In this document: piece by piece, positions 16,844-24,515 of the stretch
Layout of the letters: the number at the start of each line of letters is the position of its first letter
How positions within the stretch are numbered: the stretch's first letter is position 1
Assembly (NCBI GenBank): GCA_947626795.1
Contig: CANQTH010000008.1
Location: 1-52,738 of the forward strand
DNA: 52,738 bases
From: an uncultured Lachnospiraceae bacterium
Lineage (GTDB): Bacteria > Bacillota > Clostridia > Lachnospirales > Lachnospiraceae
Direction: 5' to 3'
Translations under genes and position numbers: made by a program
Notes under the pieces: generated by a model
Databases searched by the model: none
The model's input: only the letters and a program-made list of their open reading frames with translations
What the model was told of the DNA's origin: nothing

Positions 16844-17251
16844 CTAGCTCGCCATCCCCCCGGCCATCCCGGACGCCGCGCATAAGGCAAATGTCGTGAC
16901 GGCCCGCGCTAAGTCCATGCTGACCCCGCGCTGGAACGCGACCGAACCGATCACCAGCACCAAAAAATAGCACCCGCCCATCGCCATCCCCCACAAGAAC
17001 CGCCTGGATCTCATGGTCTTCCCGGCAAGAAATCCGCCGATGAACCCGGACGCCACGTAAATGACGACGATCCCGATGGAGACCGCGCCTTCGCTCAGAT
17101 GCATCTTGTAGAGCAGGGCGGCCAGTGCCAGGAGCAGCGCGCCCGTCACAAGATACATCGCCAGCAGGATCTTTAAGACGGACAGCACCGACGCCCCCGT
17201 CCTCCCCTCCTCCTGCCTGGGATCTTTTTTGATCTTCTTTCCCTTTCCCAT
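16844..17251 (-). CDS. TIGR04086 family membrane protein
   Basis: 135 aa with a basic N-terminus and about four transmembrane segments (around ILLAMYLVTGALLLALAALL, SIGIVVIYVASGFIGGFL, FLWGMAMGGCYFLVLVIGSV and TTFALCAASGMAGGM). The family was defined in Clostridia, where it is repeatedly found beside the SCIFF and Sec accessory genes, as here; its role is unknown. AAAGGAGG lies 6 nt before the ATG. The gap to the SCIFF promoter holds repeat copy D. Confidence 0.85.
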   Translation of the reverse strand: MGKGKKIKKDPRQEEGRTGASVLSVLKILLAMYLVTGALLLALAALLYKMHLSEGAVSIGIVVIYVASGFIGGFLAGKTMRSRRFLWGMAMGGCYFLVLVIGSVAFQRGVSMDLARAVTTFALCAASGMAGGMAS

Positions 17252-17356
17252 AAGTTCCTCCTTTTCCCTCTATCATCTTATTCCGCCTCCCACCCAAGTA
17301 TGCCAAGCCATCGCAAAGTTTGTAATAGTTCCTCCTTACGGATTTTCAGAAACTTC

Positions 17357-17385
17357 TTGCAAAACGGCCCGGCTTCCGCTATATT
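17357..17385 (+). promoter_or_regulatory. Promoter of the CNNM/CBS gene
   Basis: TTGCAA, 17-nt spacer, TATATT; start codon 55 nt downstream of the -10. A GCCGG/CCGGC-rich leader hairpin lies between. Confidence 0.6.
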
Positions 17386-17439
17386 ATAGGAAACGCCGGC
17401 CGAAGCTTTCCGGCCCCGGCGATCTTCCAGGAAGGAGCG

Positions 17440-18702
17440 ATGCACTTGGACACAAGCGACGCCTTACAGATACTCATCGTGGTCGTCTTGCTGCTGCTCT
17501 CCGCCTTTTTTTCCTCCGCGGAAACAGCCCTGATGACCGCCAGCAAGATACGGCTCCGCGGGATGGCGGAGGAAGGGAACAAAAAAGCGAAAAAAGCTCT
17601 GGAGATCACGGAAGACCCCAACAAGATGCTGAGTGCCATCCTGATCGGCAACAACATCGTGAACCTGTCGGCATCGTCCATCCTGACCGCCCTCGCCATG
17701 AAAGCGTTCGGGAGCGCGGGCGCGGGGCTTGCGACCGGGGTCCTGACGGTGCTGGTCCTGATCTTTGGCGAGATCTCCCCTAAGACCCTCGCCACGATCC
17801 ACGCCGACCGCATCTCCCTTGCCTACGCGGGCGTGATCAGCCTGCTGATGAAGCTGCTCACCCCCGTCATTTTCCTGATCAACAAGCTCTCCGGCGGGTT
17901 CCTCCGGCTGCTCCACGCCAACGCCGACGGCGCGCCGAGCGCCATGACGGAAGACGATCTGCGCACGATCGTGGACGTGGGCCACGAGGAGGGCGTCATC
18001 GAGACGGAGGAGCGCGAGATCATCAACAACGTCTTTGATTTCGGGGACGCGCAGGCCAAGGAAGTCATGATCCCCCGCATCGACATGACGTTCGCGCAGA
18101 TCGACAGCACGTACGACGAGCTGATCGCCATTTTCCGGGAGGACAAGTACACCCGGCTTCCCGTCTATGAGGATTCGACGGACAACGTCGTCGGCATCGT
18201 CAACATGAAGGATCTGCTCTTATGCGAGGACAAGGAGCGGTTCTCGGTCCGCAGCATCCTGCGCAAGCCTTACTACACGTACGAGCATAAGAATACGGCC
18301 GACCTTTTCATGGAAATGCGCAAGTCCTCCATCAACATCGCAATCGTCTTAGACGAATACGGCGCGACCGCCGGGCTTGTCACGCTGGAGGACCTGTTGG
18401 AGGAGATCGTCGGGGAGATCCGCGACGAATACGATATGGACGAGGAAGAACCCATCCAGAAGCTGAGCGAATCCGAATATATCGTAAAAGGTTCCATGAA
18501 CCTGGAGGATTTCTGCAGCCGCCTGGGCCTGGACTTAAATTCCGAAGATTACGACTCTATCGGCGGCTACCTCATCGGCCGCTTGGACCACCTGCCGGAA
18601 ACGGGCGAATCCATCACCACGCCGGAAGGGGTGTCCCTGCGCGTGGAGGCCGTGGAAAAGAACCGCATCAGCAAGCTGTTCGTGCATCTCCCGAAGTCTT
18701 GA
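17440..18702 (+). CDS. CNNM/CorC (hemolysin-family) membrane transporter
   Basis: 420 aa. An N-terminal DUF21/CNNM membrane domain (about 1-190, with helices such as ILIVVVLLLLSAFFSSAETAL and the family motif FGEISPKTLA) is followed by paired CBS domains (about 205-330, beginning EVMIPRIDMTFAQ and including YGATAGLVTLEDLLEEIVGEI) and a C-terminal CorC_HlyC domain (about 340-420). Relatives handle Mg or Co, mostly in efflux; older databases call them hemolysins. AAGGAGC lies just before the ATG. The TGA stop is embedded in the promoter of the next gene. Confidence 0.93.
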   Translation: MHLDTSDALQILIVVVLLLLSAFFSSAETALMTASKIRLRGMAEEGNKKAKKALEITEDPNKMLSAILIGNNIVNLSASSILTALAMKAFGSAGAGLATGVLTVLVLIFGEISPKTLATIHADRISLAYAGVISLLMKLLTPVIFLINKLSGGFLRLLHANADGAPSAMTEDDLRTIVDVGHEEGVIETEEREIINNVFDFGDAQAKEVMIPRIDMTFAQIDSTYDELIAIFREDKYTRLPVYEDSTDNVVGIVNMKDLLLCEDKERFSVRSILRKPYYTYEHKNTADLFMEMRKSSINIAIVLDEYGATAGLVTLEDLLEEIVGEIRDEYDMDEEEPIQKLSESEYIVKGSMNLEDFCSRLGLDLNSEDYDSIGGYLIGRLDHLPETGESITTPEGVSLRVEAVEKNRISKLFVHLPKS

Positions 18703-18727
18703 CATTTTTTGGGCAAAGTTATATAGT
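18699..18727 (+). promoter_or_regulatory. Promoter of crotonase-proC, overlapping the upstream stop codon
   Basis: Perfect TTGACA at 18699-18704, 17-nt spacer, TATAGT. The TGA stop of the CNNM gene (18700-18702) lies inside the -35 box, so upstream translation runs into it. Confidence 0.78.
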
Positions 18728-18742
18728 AAACATACGAATCCT

Positions 18743-18769
18743 GTAACTATCCAGCACCTTCATAGTTAC
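18743..18769. repeat. Short palindrome in the crotonase leader
   Basis: GTAACTAT/ATAGTTAC arms (8 bp, perfect) separated by 11 nt, 34 nt upstream of the start. The GTAAC/GTTAC ends recall the dispersed repeat, of which it may be a minimal relic. Confidence 0.5.
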
Positions 18770-18802
18770 CAGATCACTTATATTTTTTAGGAGGTTTTAC
18801 CC

Positions 18803-19597
18803 ATGAACAATTTAAAATTAGACGTAGCGGATCAGATTGCCGTCCTCACGATCAGCAGGCCTGGCGCGCTGAACGCGTTAAACAGCGAGACGCTTGACGA
18901 GCTGAATGCCGTCCTGTCTGAGATCGAGGCGCGGGACGACGTCAAGGTCGTCATCCTGACCGGAGGCCCGGACAAGAAGGACAACCCGTACAAATCTTTC
19001 GTCGCGGGCGCGGACATTGCCGAAATGGTGAACTTCAGCGCGGCTGAGGCGCGCGCGTTCGGCATGAGGGCCGCAGAGCCGTTCTTCAAGCTGATGAATA
19101 TGCGCCAGGTGACGATCGCCGCTGTCAACGGCTTCGCGCTCGGCGGCGGCTGCGAGATCGCCATGGCGTGCGACATCCGCATCGCTTCCGACAACGCGAC
19201 CTTCGCGCAGCCGGAAACCGGGCTTGGCATCATCCCGGGCTTCGGCGGCACACAGCGCTTAGCGCGCTTAGTCGGCATGGGCCGCGCGAAAGAGATGATC
19301 TTCACCTGCGACAACATCGACGCGCAGGAAGCATACCGCATCGGCCTTGTCAACAAAGTCGTCGCAAAGGAAGAATTGATGGACACTGCCAAGAAGATGG
19401 CCGCTAAGATCATCTCCAAGGGCAGCTACGCCGTTTCCATCGCAAAGGCCGCGATCAACAACGGCTACGACATGGACATCAAGAACGCGGTTGAGATGGA
19501 AGCGAACCTGTTCGGGATCACCTGCTCGACTCATGACAAGAAGGAAGGCATGACCGCTTTCCTTGAGAGAAGGGCCGCTGACCTGACTGATTTCTAA
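18803..19597 (+). CDS. Enoyl-CoA hydratase/crotonase family protein
   Basis: 264 aa, cytoplasmic. Probably hydrates a short-chain enoyl-CoA such as crotonyl-CoA (Crt of butyrate formation), but substrate cannot be fixed from sequence. The oxyanion-hole segments are FVAGADIAEM (about 71-80) and NGFALGGGCEIAMACD (about 110-125); the two catalytic acids expected in hydratases are present in GGGCEIA and QPETGLGIIPGFGG. Length is standard. AGGAGG lies 11 nt before the ATG. Only 2 nt separate it from proC, so the two are cotranscribed. No thiolase, dehydrogenase or butyryl-CoA dehydrogenase gene accompanies it, unlike a normal crt locus. Confidence 0.9.
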   Translation: MNNLKLDVADQIAVLTISRPGALNALNSETLDELNAVLSEIEARDDVKVVILTGGPDKKDNPYKSFVAGADIAEMVNFSAAEARAFGMRAAEPFFKLMNMRQVTIAAVNGFALGGGCEIAMACDIRIASDNATFAQPETGLGIIPGFGGTQRLARLVGMGRAKEMIFTCDNIDAQEAYRIGLVNKVVAKEELMDTAKKMAAKIISKGSYAVSIAKAAINNGYDMDIKNAVEMEANLFGITCSTHDKKEGMTAFLERRAADLTDF

Positions 19598-19599
19598 AA

Positions 19600-20406
19600 A
19601 TGGACGGGCAGATCGCATTCCTTGGCGGAGGCAATATGGCGAGCGCGATCATCGGGGGGCTTCTCTCCTCCGGGATCGCCGGGAAAAATCAGATCGTCGC
19701 CACCGCCAAGACAGAAAAAACCGTCGCTTCCCTGCAGGAGCGGTTCGGCATCCGCGCGACGCAAGACAACCGGGAGGCCGCAAAGCAGGCGGATATCCTC
19801 TTCCTTGCCGTCAAGCCCCACCTTCTCGCGGAAGTTATCGCGGAAGTAAAGGACGACGTAAAAGACGCATTGGTGATCTCGATCGCCGCCGGGAAATCCA
19901 TCGCCGCGATCGAGGGACTCTTTGGCCGCGAGCTGAAATTGCTGCGCGCCATGCCCAATACGCCCGCGCTGATAGGCGAGTCCATGAGCGCGCTCTGCGC
20001 GAACAGCCAGGTGACAGAGGCCGAGCTTGCGCAGGCCGTCGCGATCTTTGAGAGCTTCGGGAAATGCGAGGTCGTCCCGGAAGGGCTGATGGACGCCGTC
20101 GTCGGCGTGTCCGGCTCCTCTCCCGCCTATGTCTACCTGTTCCTAGAGGCCATGGCGGACGCGGCCGTCGCGGACGGGATGCCGCGCGCGCAGGCATACA
20201 AATTCGCCGCGCAGTCCGTCCTCGGCTCCGCAAAGATGGTTCTGGAGACCGGGACGCACCCAGGCGCGCTCAAAGACGCCGTATGTTCCCCCGGTGGCAC
20301 GACGATCGAGGCCGTCGCCGTCCTGGAGGAAAAAGGGCTGCGGGACGCTGTCATCAGCGCGCAGCGCGCCTGCGTAAGGAAATCAAAAGAAATGAGCCGC
20401 GCGTAA
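19600..20406 (+). CDS. proC: Pyrroline-5-carboxylate reductase
   Basis: Last step of proline synthesis, reducing pyrroline-5-carboxylate with NAD(P)H. 268 aa, standard length. N-terminal Rossmann loop FLGGGNMASAIIGGL (about 7-21), AVKPH in the first half, MPNTPALIGE at about 118-127, and the C-terminal dimer/active-site signature HPGALKDAVCSPGGTTIEAV (about 220-239). It starts 2 nt after the crotonase stop and depends on a ribosome site inside that gene. A strong hairpin follows. Confidence 0.96.
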   Translation: MDGQIAFLGGGNMASAIIGGLLSSGIAGKNQIVATAKTEKTVASLQERFGIRATQDNREAAKQADILFLAVKPHLLAEVIAEVKDDVKDALVISIAAGKSIAAIEGLFGRELKLLRAMPNTPALIGESMSALCANSQVTEAELAQAVAIFESFGKCEVVPEGLMDAVVGVSGSSPAYVYLFLEAMADAAVADGMPRAQAYKFAAQSVLGSAKMVLETGTHPGALKDAVCSPGGTTIEAVAVLEEKGLRDAVISAQRACVRKSKEMSRA

Positions 20407-20433
20407 CGGCCGATCAGATGGGAAAAGGCTCCC

Positions 20434-20510
20434 GGCTCGATCCGTAATGGGCATCGAGCCTTGATCCTAAGAAAAGGCACTTCCGAATCGCTCGGAAGCG
20501 CCTTTTCTTA
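20434..20510 (+). terminator. Double hairpin terminator after proC
   Basis: A first stem GGCTCGAT/ATCGAGCC (20434-20460) is followed by a near-perfect 18-bp stem TAAGAAAAGGC...GCCTTTTCTTA (20468-20510) with inner CTTCCGA/TCGGAAG. The A-rich and T-rich arms let it work in both directions, so it can also stop transcription of the convergent PqqD-like gene. Confidence 0.85.
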
Positions 20511-20555
20511 TGTCTCAGGATCCGGAAGCCAGGCTCCGCAACGGAATTCCCTGTT

Positions 20556-20924
20556 TCAGTCAGCCTGCCCCTTCCCTTTCACCTTGTTCGCATATACGAT
20601 GAAGTGATTGTTGTGCAAGATCTTGACAAACTGCGCCAGCCGCCCATAAATCGGCTCAGCCTGCTCCCCGAACCGCTGCCTTACTTTCACGCCGATCTCA
20701 TAAATGGAGCTTGCCCCATCCATGTTCTCCCAGACGAACGTCCCAAACTCATCCAGCTCAATATAGCTGTACTTGGGCTTCTTGAAGAAGACCTGGGCCA
20801 GCTTGTTGATGACGCCCCTGTTATGCACCTTGATCTCCACCATGCCCTTCTGGTTCTTTTTCCACTCATACAGGGCGTTCGGGCGCGGGACGTAATCCAG
20901 ATAGTTCTCCTTCTTTTTTGACAT
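20556..20924 (-). CDS. Orphan PqqD-like protein
   Basis: 122 aa. Residues about 35-115 match the PqqD / RiPP-recognition winged-helix fold (NRGVINKLAQVFF, ELDEFGTFVWENMDGASSIYEIGVKVRQRFG). Such domains bind leader peptides and hand them to a radical SAM enzyme or cyclase. No radical SAM gene or peptide is adjacent; the nearest is the SCIFF maturase, which already carries its own PqqD-like domain. AAAGGAAAG lies before the ATG. It follows OPT in the same direction across a hairpin-rich 160-nt gap. It could serve another locus or be a stand-alone regulator. Confidence 0.75.
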   Translation of the reverse strand: MSKKKENYLDYVPRPNALYEWKKNQKGMVEIKVHNRGVINKLAQVFFKKPKYSYIELDEFGTFVWENMDGASSIYEIGVKVRQRFGEQAEPIYGRLAQFVKILHNNHFIVYANKVKGKGQAD

Positions 20925-20953
20925 CTTACTTTCCTTTTTTCTTCTCTTTATTC

Positions 20954-21036
20954 AAGACTCGCTTGCGAGTCTTGGCGCAAGATTCGGGTCTGCTCCCGCA
21001 GACATCTTCTGTTCCGAATCTCTGCGCATCTTCGCG
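20954..21036. repeat. Cluster of hairpins upstream of the PqqD-like gene
   Basis: A 10-bp stem CAAGACTCGC/GCGAGTCTTG with a TT loop (20954-20975) is followed by a GCGCAAGATTCGG...CCGAATCT-TGCGC stem that encloses GTCTGC-TCCC-GCAGAC. The first stem resembles the imperfect one near 84-104. No U run, so these look more like mRNA structure or repeat remnants than terminators. Confidence 0.5.
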
Positions 21037-21040
21037 GAGC

Positions 21041-21130
21041 GTTTATCAGATGGGGGATTGACTCCCACCACTGATACCCGTATGTTACTTCCCGCCTATA
21101 GATTTGGGAGTCTTCCCCCGTCTGATAAAC
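21041..21130. repeat. Inverted repeat spanning the OPT stop codon
   Basis: Arms 21041-21067 and 21105-21130 are inverted copies (GTTTATCAGA...GACTCCCA) differing at about three positions. The right arm encodes residues near the OPT C-terminus (GFIRRGKTPKS), so the left arm looks like an inverted duplicate of the gene's own end. Confidence 0.7.
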
Positions 21131-23010
21131 CCTACTAATGTCGCGCCAAGCAGGGCGAAGAACACCAGGCCGCCGATATTCCCCAGGCTGAATCCAAATT
21201 TCTCGGACAAGTCGATCGCATTGCCCAAAGACCCGTTCCCGAACGGGATGATCGCAAATACCGCGAGCAGGATGCCGACTAAGCCCTCCCCGGCGATCAG
21301 GCCGGAGGAATACAGCACGCCGTTCTCCACCTTCTCCTTGCGCTCGTCCTCGGACGCCATCTTTTTCTTATCAAAGTAAAGCCGGATCAGGCCGCCCACG
21401 ATCATCGGCGTGCTCAAATGGATCGGCAGGTACAGGCCCACGGCAAACGGAAGCACCGGGATTCCAAGGATCTCTACAACGATCGCGATCCCCACGCCGG
21501 AAAATACGAGAGTCCAGGGCAGGTTGCCGCCCATGATGCCCTCTACCACCATCTTCATCAGGGTCGCCTGCGGCGCCGGAAGCTCTGTGGAGCCATAGCT
21601 CCAGGCCGCGTTCAGCAGGTACAGCACGCCGCCGATCGCGATTGCGGAAACAACTACGCCGATCAGCTCGCCCGCCTGCTGCTTCCACGGAGTAGATCCT
21701 ACCAGGAAGCCCGTCTTCAAGTCCTGGGACGTATCCCCCGCGATCGCCGCGATGATGCAGATGACGGATCCGATCGCAATGGACGCCACCATCCCGCTCA
21801 TCCCGACCGTCCCGGTCGCCTTGAGGATCATCGTGGTGATCAGAAGCGTCGCGATCGCCATGCCGGAAACCGGGTTATTGGAGCTTCCCACGATGCCTAC
21901 CATGCGGGAGGACACCGTCGCGAAGAAGAAACCGAACACGATGATTATGATCGCGCCCAGGAGGTTCACCGGGATCGCCGGGATCAGCCACATCGCGATC
22001 GCCATGACGCCGATGCCCAGGATCACGAAATTCATCGGGATATCCTTGCTCAGGCGGTTGTTCGCCTCATTCCCCTTGCTGCCATATCCTTTCATGGCCT
22101 GCCGGAACGTCTTCACGATCAGCGGGAGGTTCTTGATCAGGCTGATGATGCCCCCGGCCGCAACCGCGCCCGCCCCAATGTAGCGGATATACGAGGACCA
22201 GATGCCCCACGCGCCCAGCTCGGAGATCGGCGCGTCCGCCGGGTAGATGGTGAGGTCGCCGCCAAAAAGCGCGATCAGCGGCATGATGACGAACCAGCCG
22301 ATCGTGCCGCCCGCCAGCAGATAAGACGACACCTTCGCCCCGCAGATATAGCCTACGCCCAAGAGCGCCGGAAGCACGTCCATCCCGATGCCGGATCCTT
22401 TGTAAGACTTGATCTCAAAATCCACTTCGCTCGGGAACACCTTCAACCCGTCCGTGATGAATTTGTAAAGGGCCGCGATCCCGAGGCCCGCGAATACGAC
22501 GCCCGCCTTCGAGCCGCCCTCTTCGCCCGCCACCAATACTTCCGCGCACGCCTTTCCTTCCGGGTACGGCAGCTTGCCATGCTCCTGCACGATCAGCGCG
22601 CTGCGCAAGGGGATCATGAACAGCACGCCGATCACGCCGCCAATCAGCGCGATCAACGCGATCTCTACCAGAGACGGCATCGCGTCCCCTTCTTCCGCCG
22701 CCCACATGAATAAGGCCGGAAGTGTGAAGATCGCGCCTGCCGCGAGGGATTCCCCCGCAGAGCCAATGGTCTGCACGATATTGTTCTCCAAGATGGAATC
22801 CCGCCTTAGGACAAAGCGGATGATCCCCATGGAAATGACCGCGGCCGGTATCGAGGCCGATACGGTCATCCCGACTCTCAACCCCAGATACGCATTCGCC
22901 CCGCCAAAAATGACCGCGAGGATAATGCCCAAGATCACTGAGGTTGGCGTAAGTTCCGGCAGCACTTTGTCCGCCGGAATATACGGCTTAAATTCAGTTT
23001 CATGATTCAT
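21085..23010 (-). CDS. OPT family oligopeptide transporter
   Basis: 641 aa, roughly 14-16 hydrophobic segments. OPT transporters move small peptides or metal chelates by proton symport. Family signs include the N-terminal ELTPTSVILGIILAVIFGGANAYLG-type start, GKLPYPEGKACAEVLVAGE, and AGDTSQDLKTGFLVGSTPWKQQ (about 420-441), a hallmark of the bacterial OPT/PTR2 group. The substrate is unknown. GGAGG lies before the ATG. Its promoter is divergent from that of the amylase gene. The last 15 codons lie within or next to an inverted repeat. Confidence 0.93.
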   Translation of the reverse strand: MNHETEFKPYIPADKVLPELTPTSVILGIILAVIFGGANAYLGLRVGMTVSASIPAAVISMGIIRFVLRRDSILENNIVQTIGSAGESLAAGAIFTLPALFMWAAEEGDAMPSLVEIALIALIGGVIGVLFMIPLRSALIVQEHGKLPYPEGKACAEVLVAGEEGGSKAGVVFAGLGIAALYKFITDGLKVFPSEVDFEIKSYKGSGIGMDVLPALLGVGYICGAKVSSYLLAGGTIGWFVIMPLIALFGGDLTIYPADAPISELGAWGIWSSYIRYIGAGAVAAGGIISLIKNLPLIVKTFRQAMKGYGSKGNEANNRLSKDIPMNFVILGIGVMAIAMWLIPAIPVNLLGAIIIIVFGFFFATVSSRMVGIVGSSNNPVSGMAIATLLITTMILKATGTVGMSGMVASIAIGSVICIIAAIAGDTSQDLKTGFLVGSTPWKQQAGELIGVVVSAIAIGGVLYLLNAAWSYGSTELPAPQATLMKMVVEGIMGGNLPWTLVFSGVGIAIVVEILGIPVLPFAVGLYLPIHLSTPMIVGGLIRLYFDKKKMASEDERKEKVENGVLYSSGLIAGEGLVGILLAVFAIIPFGNGSLGNAIDLSEKFGFSLGNIGGLVFFALLGATLVGFIRRGKTPKSIGGK

Positions 23011-23053
23011 TCCATGCTCCTCCTTTATTGATTTTTGAATGTGTTACCCCGTC

Positions 23054-23082
23054 ATTATAAACAAAACCGTCACGTCTGTCAG
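23054..23082 (-). promoter_or_regulatory. Promoter of the OPT gene
   Basis: Minus-strand CTGACA, 17-nt spacer, perfect TATAAT, 43 nt before the start codon. Confidence 0.68.
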
Positions 23083-23123
23083 CCAAAAAACCAACAATCC
23101 GCACAAAGGATATGGCATACCCC

Positions 23124-23152
23124 TTGCCATAATCCGCATTTCTCTTTATAAT
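23124..23152 (+). promoter_or_regulatory. Promoter of the amylase gene, with a leader hairpin
   Basis: TTGCCA, 17-nt spacer, perfect TATAAT. A perfect 7-bp hairpin GACCTTA-TCCC-TAAGGTC (23165-23182) starts close to the expected transcription start and ends 8 nt before the ribosome site; it may be an operator or an mRNA-stabilising structure. Confidence 0.75.
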
Positions 23153-23204
23153 AGGGGGAAGAACGACCTTATCCCTAAGGTCAGAAGGAAGGAGCTTATG
23201 GATC

Positions 23205-24515
23205 ATGTGGGCATATGAAAGCGTATTTTATCAAATTTACCCCCTGGGGCTGTGCGGCGCGCCTTTTGAGAACGACGGCGTGGCCGAAAGCCGCATCTTA
23301 AAAGTGAAGGACTGGATCCCGCACCTGGAGAAGCTTGGCGTGAACGCCGTTTATTTCTCCCCGCTGTTCGAATCCGACACGCACGGGTATAACGCCAGGG
23401 ATTATCGGAAGATCGACGTCCGCCTGGGTACGAACGAAGACTTCAAGGAGGTCTGCGACGCGCTGCACGAGGCTGGCATCCGCGTCGTCTTAGACGGCGT
23501 GTTCAACCATGCCGGGCGCGGCTTCTTCGCGTTCCAGGACGTGCTGGCGAACCGCGAGAACTCCCGCTACAAGGATTGGTTCCATATCAACTTCGGCGGC
23601 AATTCCAATTATGGCGACGGGTTATGGTACGAAGGCTGGGAAGGCAATTACGACCTGGTAAAATTAAACCTCCGGAACGAGGAAGTCATCCAATACCTCT
23701 TCGAGAGCGTCTCTTTCTGGGTAAAGGAGTGGGGGATCGACGGCCTGCGCCTGGACGTGGCCTATTGCCTGGACCACGACTTCGTAAGGCGGCTGCGCGG
23801 CCACTGCGACAGCTTAAAAGAAGACTTTTTCCTGGTGGGCGAGATGCTCCACGGGGACTACAACCAGCTTGTGAACGATTCCATGCTGCACTCCGCCACG
23901 AACTACGAGTGCTACAAGGGGCTGTATTCCAGCTTCAACTCCATGAACTTATTCGAGATCGTCCACTCGCTGCTGCGCCAGTTCGGGCCGGAGAACTGGA
24001 CGCTCTACCGCGGAAAGCACCTGCTCAGCTTCGTGGACAACCATGACGTCACGCGCGTCGCCAGCATCCTTGGCAATCCCGCGCACCTGCCGCTCATCTA
24101 CGCGCTGTGCTTCGGTATGCCCGGGATCCCCTGCATATACTACGGAAGCGAATGGGGCGTGAAAGGGAACAAGTCCGACGGCGACCCGTCCTTGCGCCCG
24201 GCGTTCGATACGCCGGAATGGACGGACCTCACCGACTGGATCGCCATGCTCGCAAAGGCAAAAAAATCCTCCGAAGCCTTAAACTACGGAGAATTTCGTT
24301 CGGTCGTCCTGACCAACAAGCAATGCATTTTTGAGCGCAAGTCCGCAAATGAGCGCGTCCTGGTGGCCATCAACGCGGACGGCGAGCCTTACACCGCACA
24401 TTTCAACGCGGAATGCGGGCAGGCGGTCGACCTGATCACAGGGAAACCGCACGACTTTGGCGGCGGGAGCGAGCTGCCCCCCTACAGTGCTTATTTCTGG
24501 AAATGCGAACGCTGA
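23205..24515 (+). CDS. GH13 alpha-amylase family glycosidase
   Basis: 436 aa with no signal peptide, so intracellular, probably acting on maltodextrins or glycogen. The conserved GH13 regions are DGVFNHAG (region I), GLRLDVAYCLD (region II, nucleophile Asp), GEMLHGD (region III, acid/base Glu) and FVDNHDVTR (region IV). It lacks an extra N-terminal domain, and the C-terminal beta domain is short. The specific activity (amylase, neopullulanase-like, glucosidase) is open. AAGGAG lies 11 nt before the chosen ATG; an ATG 7 nt earlier is out of frame and stops at once. Its 3' end overlaps the convergent ThrE gene by 25 bp. Confidence 0.92.
   Translation: MWAYESVFYQIYPLGLCGAPFENDGVAESRILKVKDWIPHLEKLGVNAVYFSPLFESDTHGYNARDYRKIDVRLGTNEDFKEVCDALHEAGIRVVLDGVFNHAGRGFFAFQDVLANRENSRYKDWFHINFGGNSNYGDGLWYEGWEGNYDLVKLNLRNEEVIQYLFESVSFWVKEWGIDGLRLDVAYCLDHDFVRRLRGHCDSLKEDFFLVGEMLHGDYNQLVNDSMLHSATNYECYKGLYSSFNSMNLFEIVHSLLRQFGPENWTLYRGKHLLSFVDNHDVTRVASILGNPAHLPLIYALCFGMPGIPCIYYGSEWGVKGNKSDGDPSLRPAFDTPEWTDLTDWIAMLAKAKKSSEALNYGEFRSVVLTNKQCIFERKSANERVLVAINADGEPYTAHFNAECGQAVDLITGKPHDFGGGSELPPYSAYFWKCER

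Noticed and set aside
23160-23204. Possible riboswitch in the amylase leader
   Set aside because: Only one 7-bp hairpin and about 50 nt of leader; too small for any known class.
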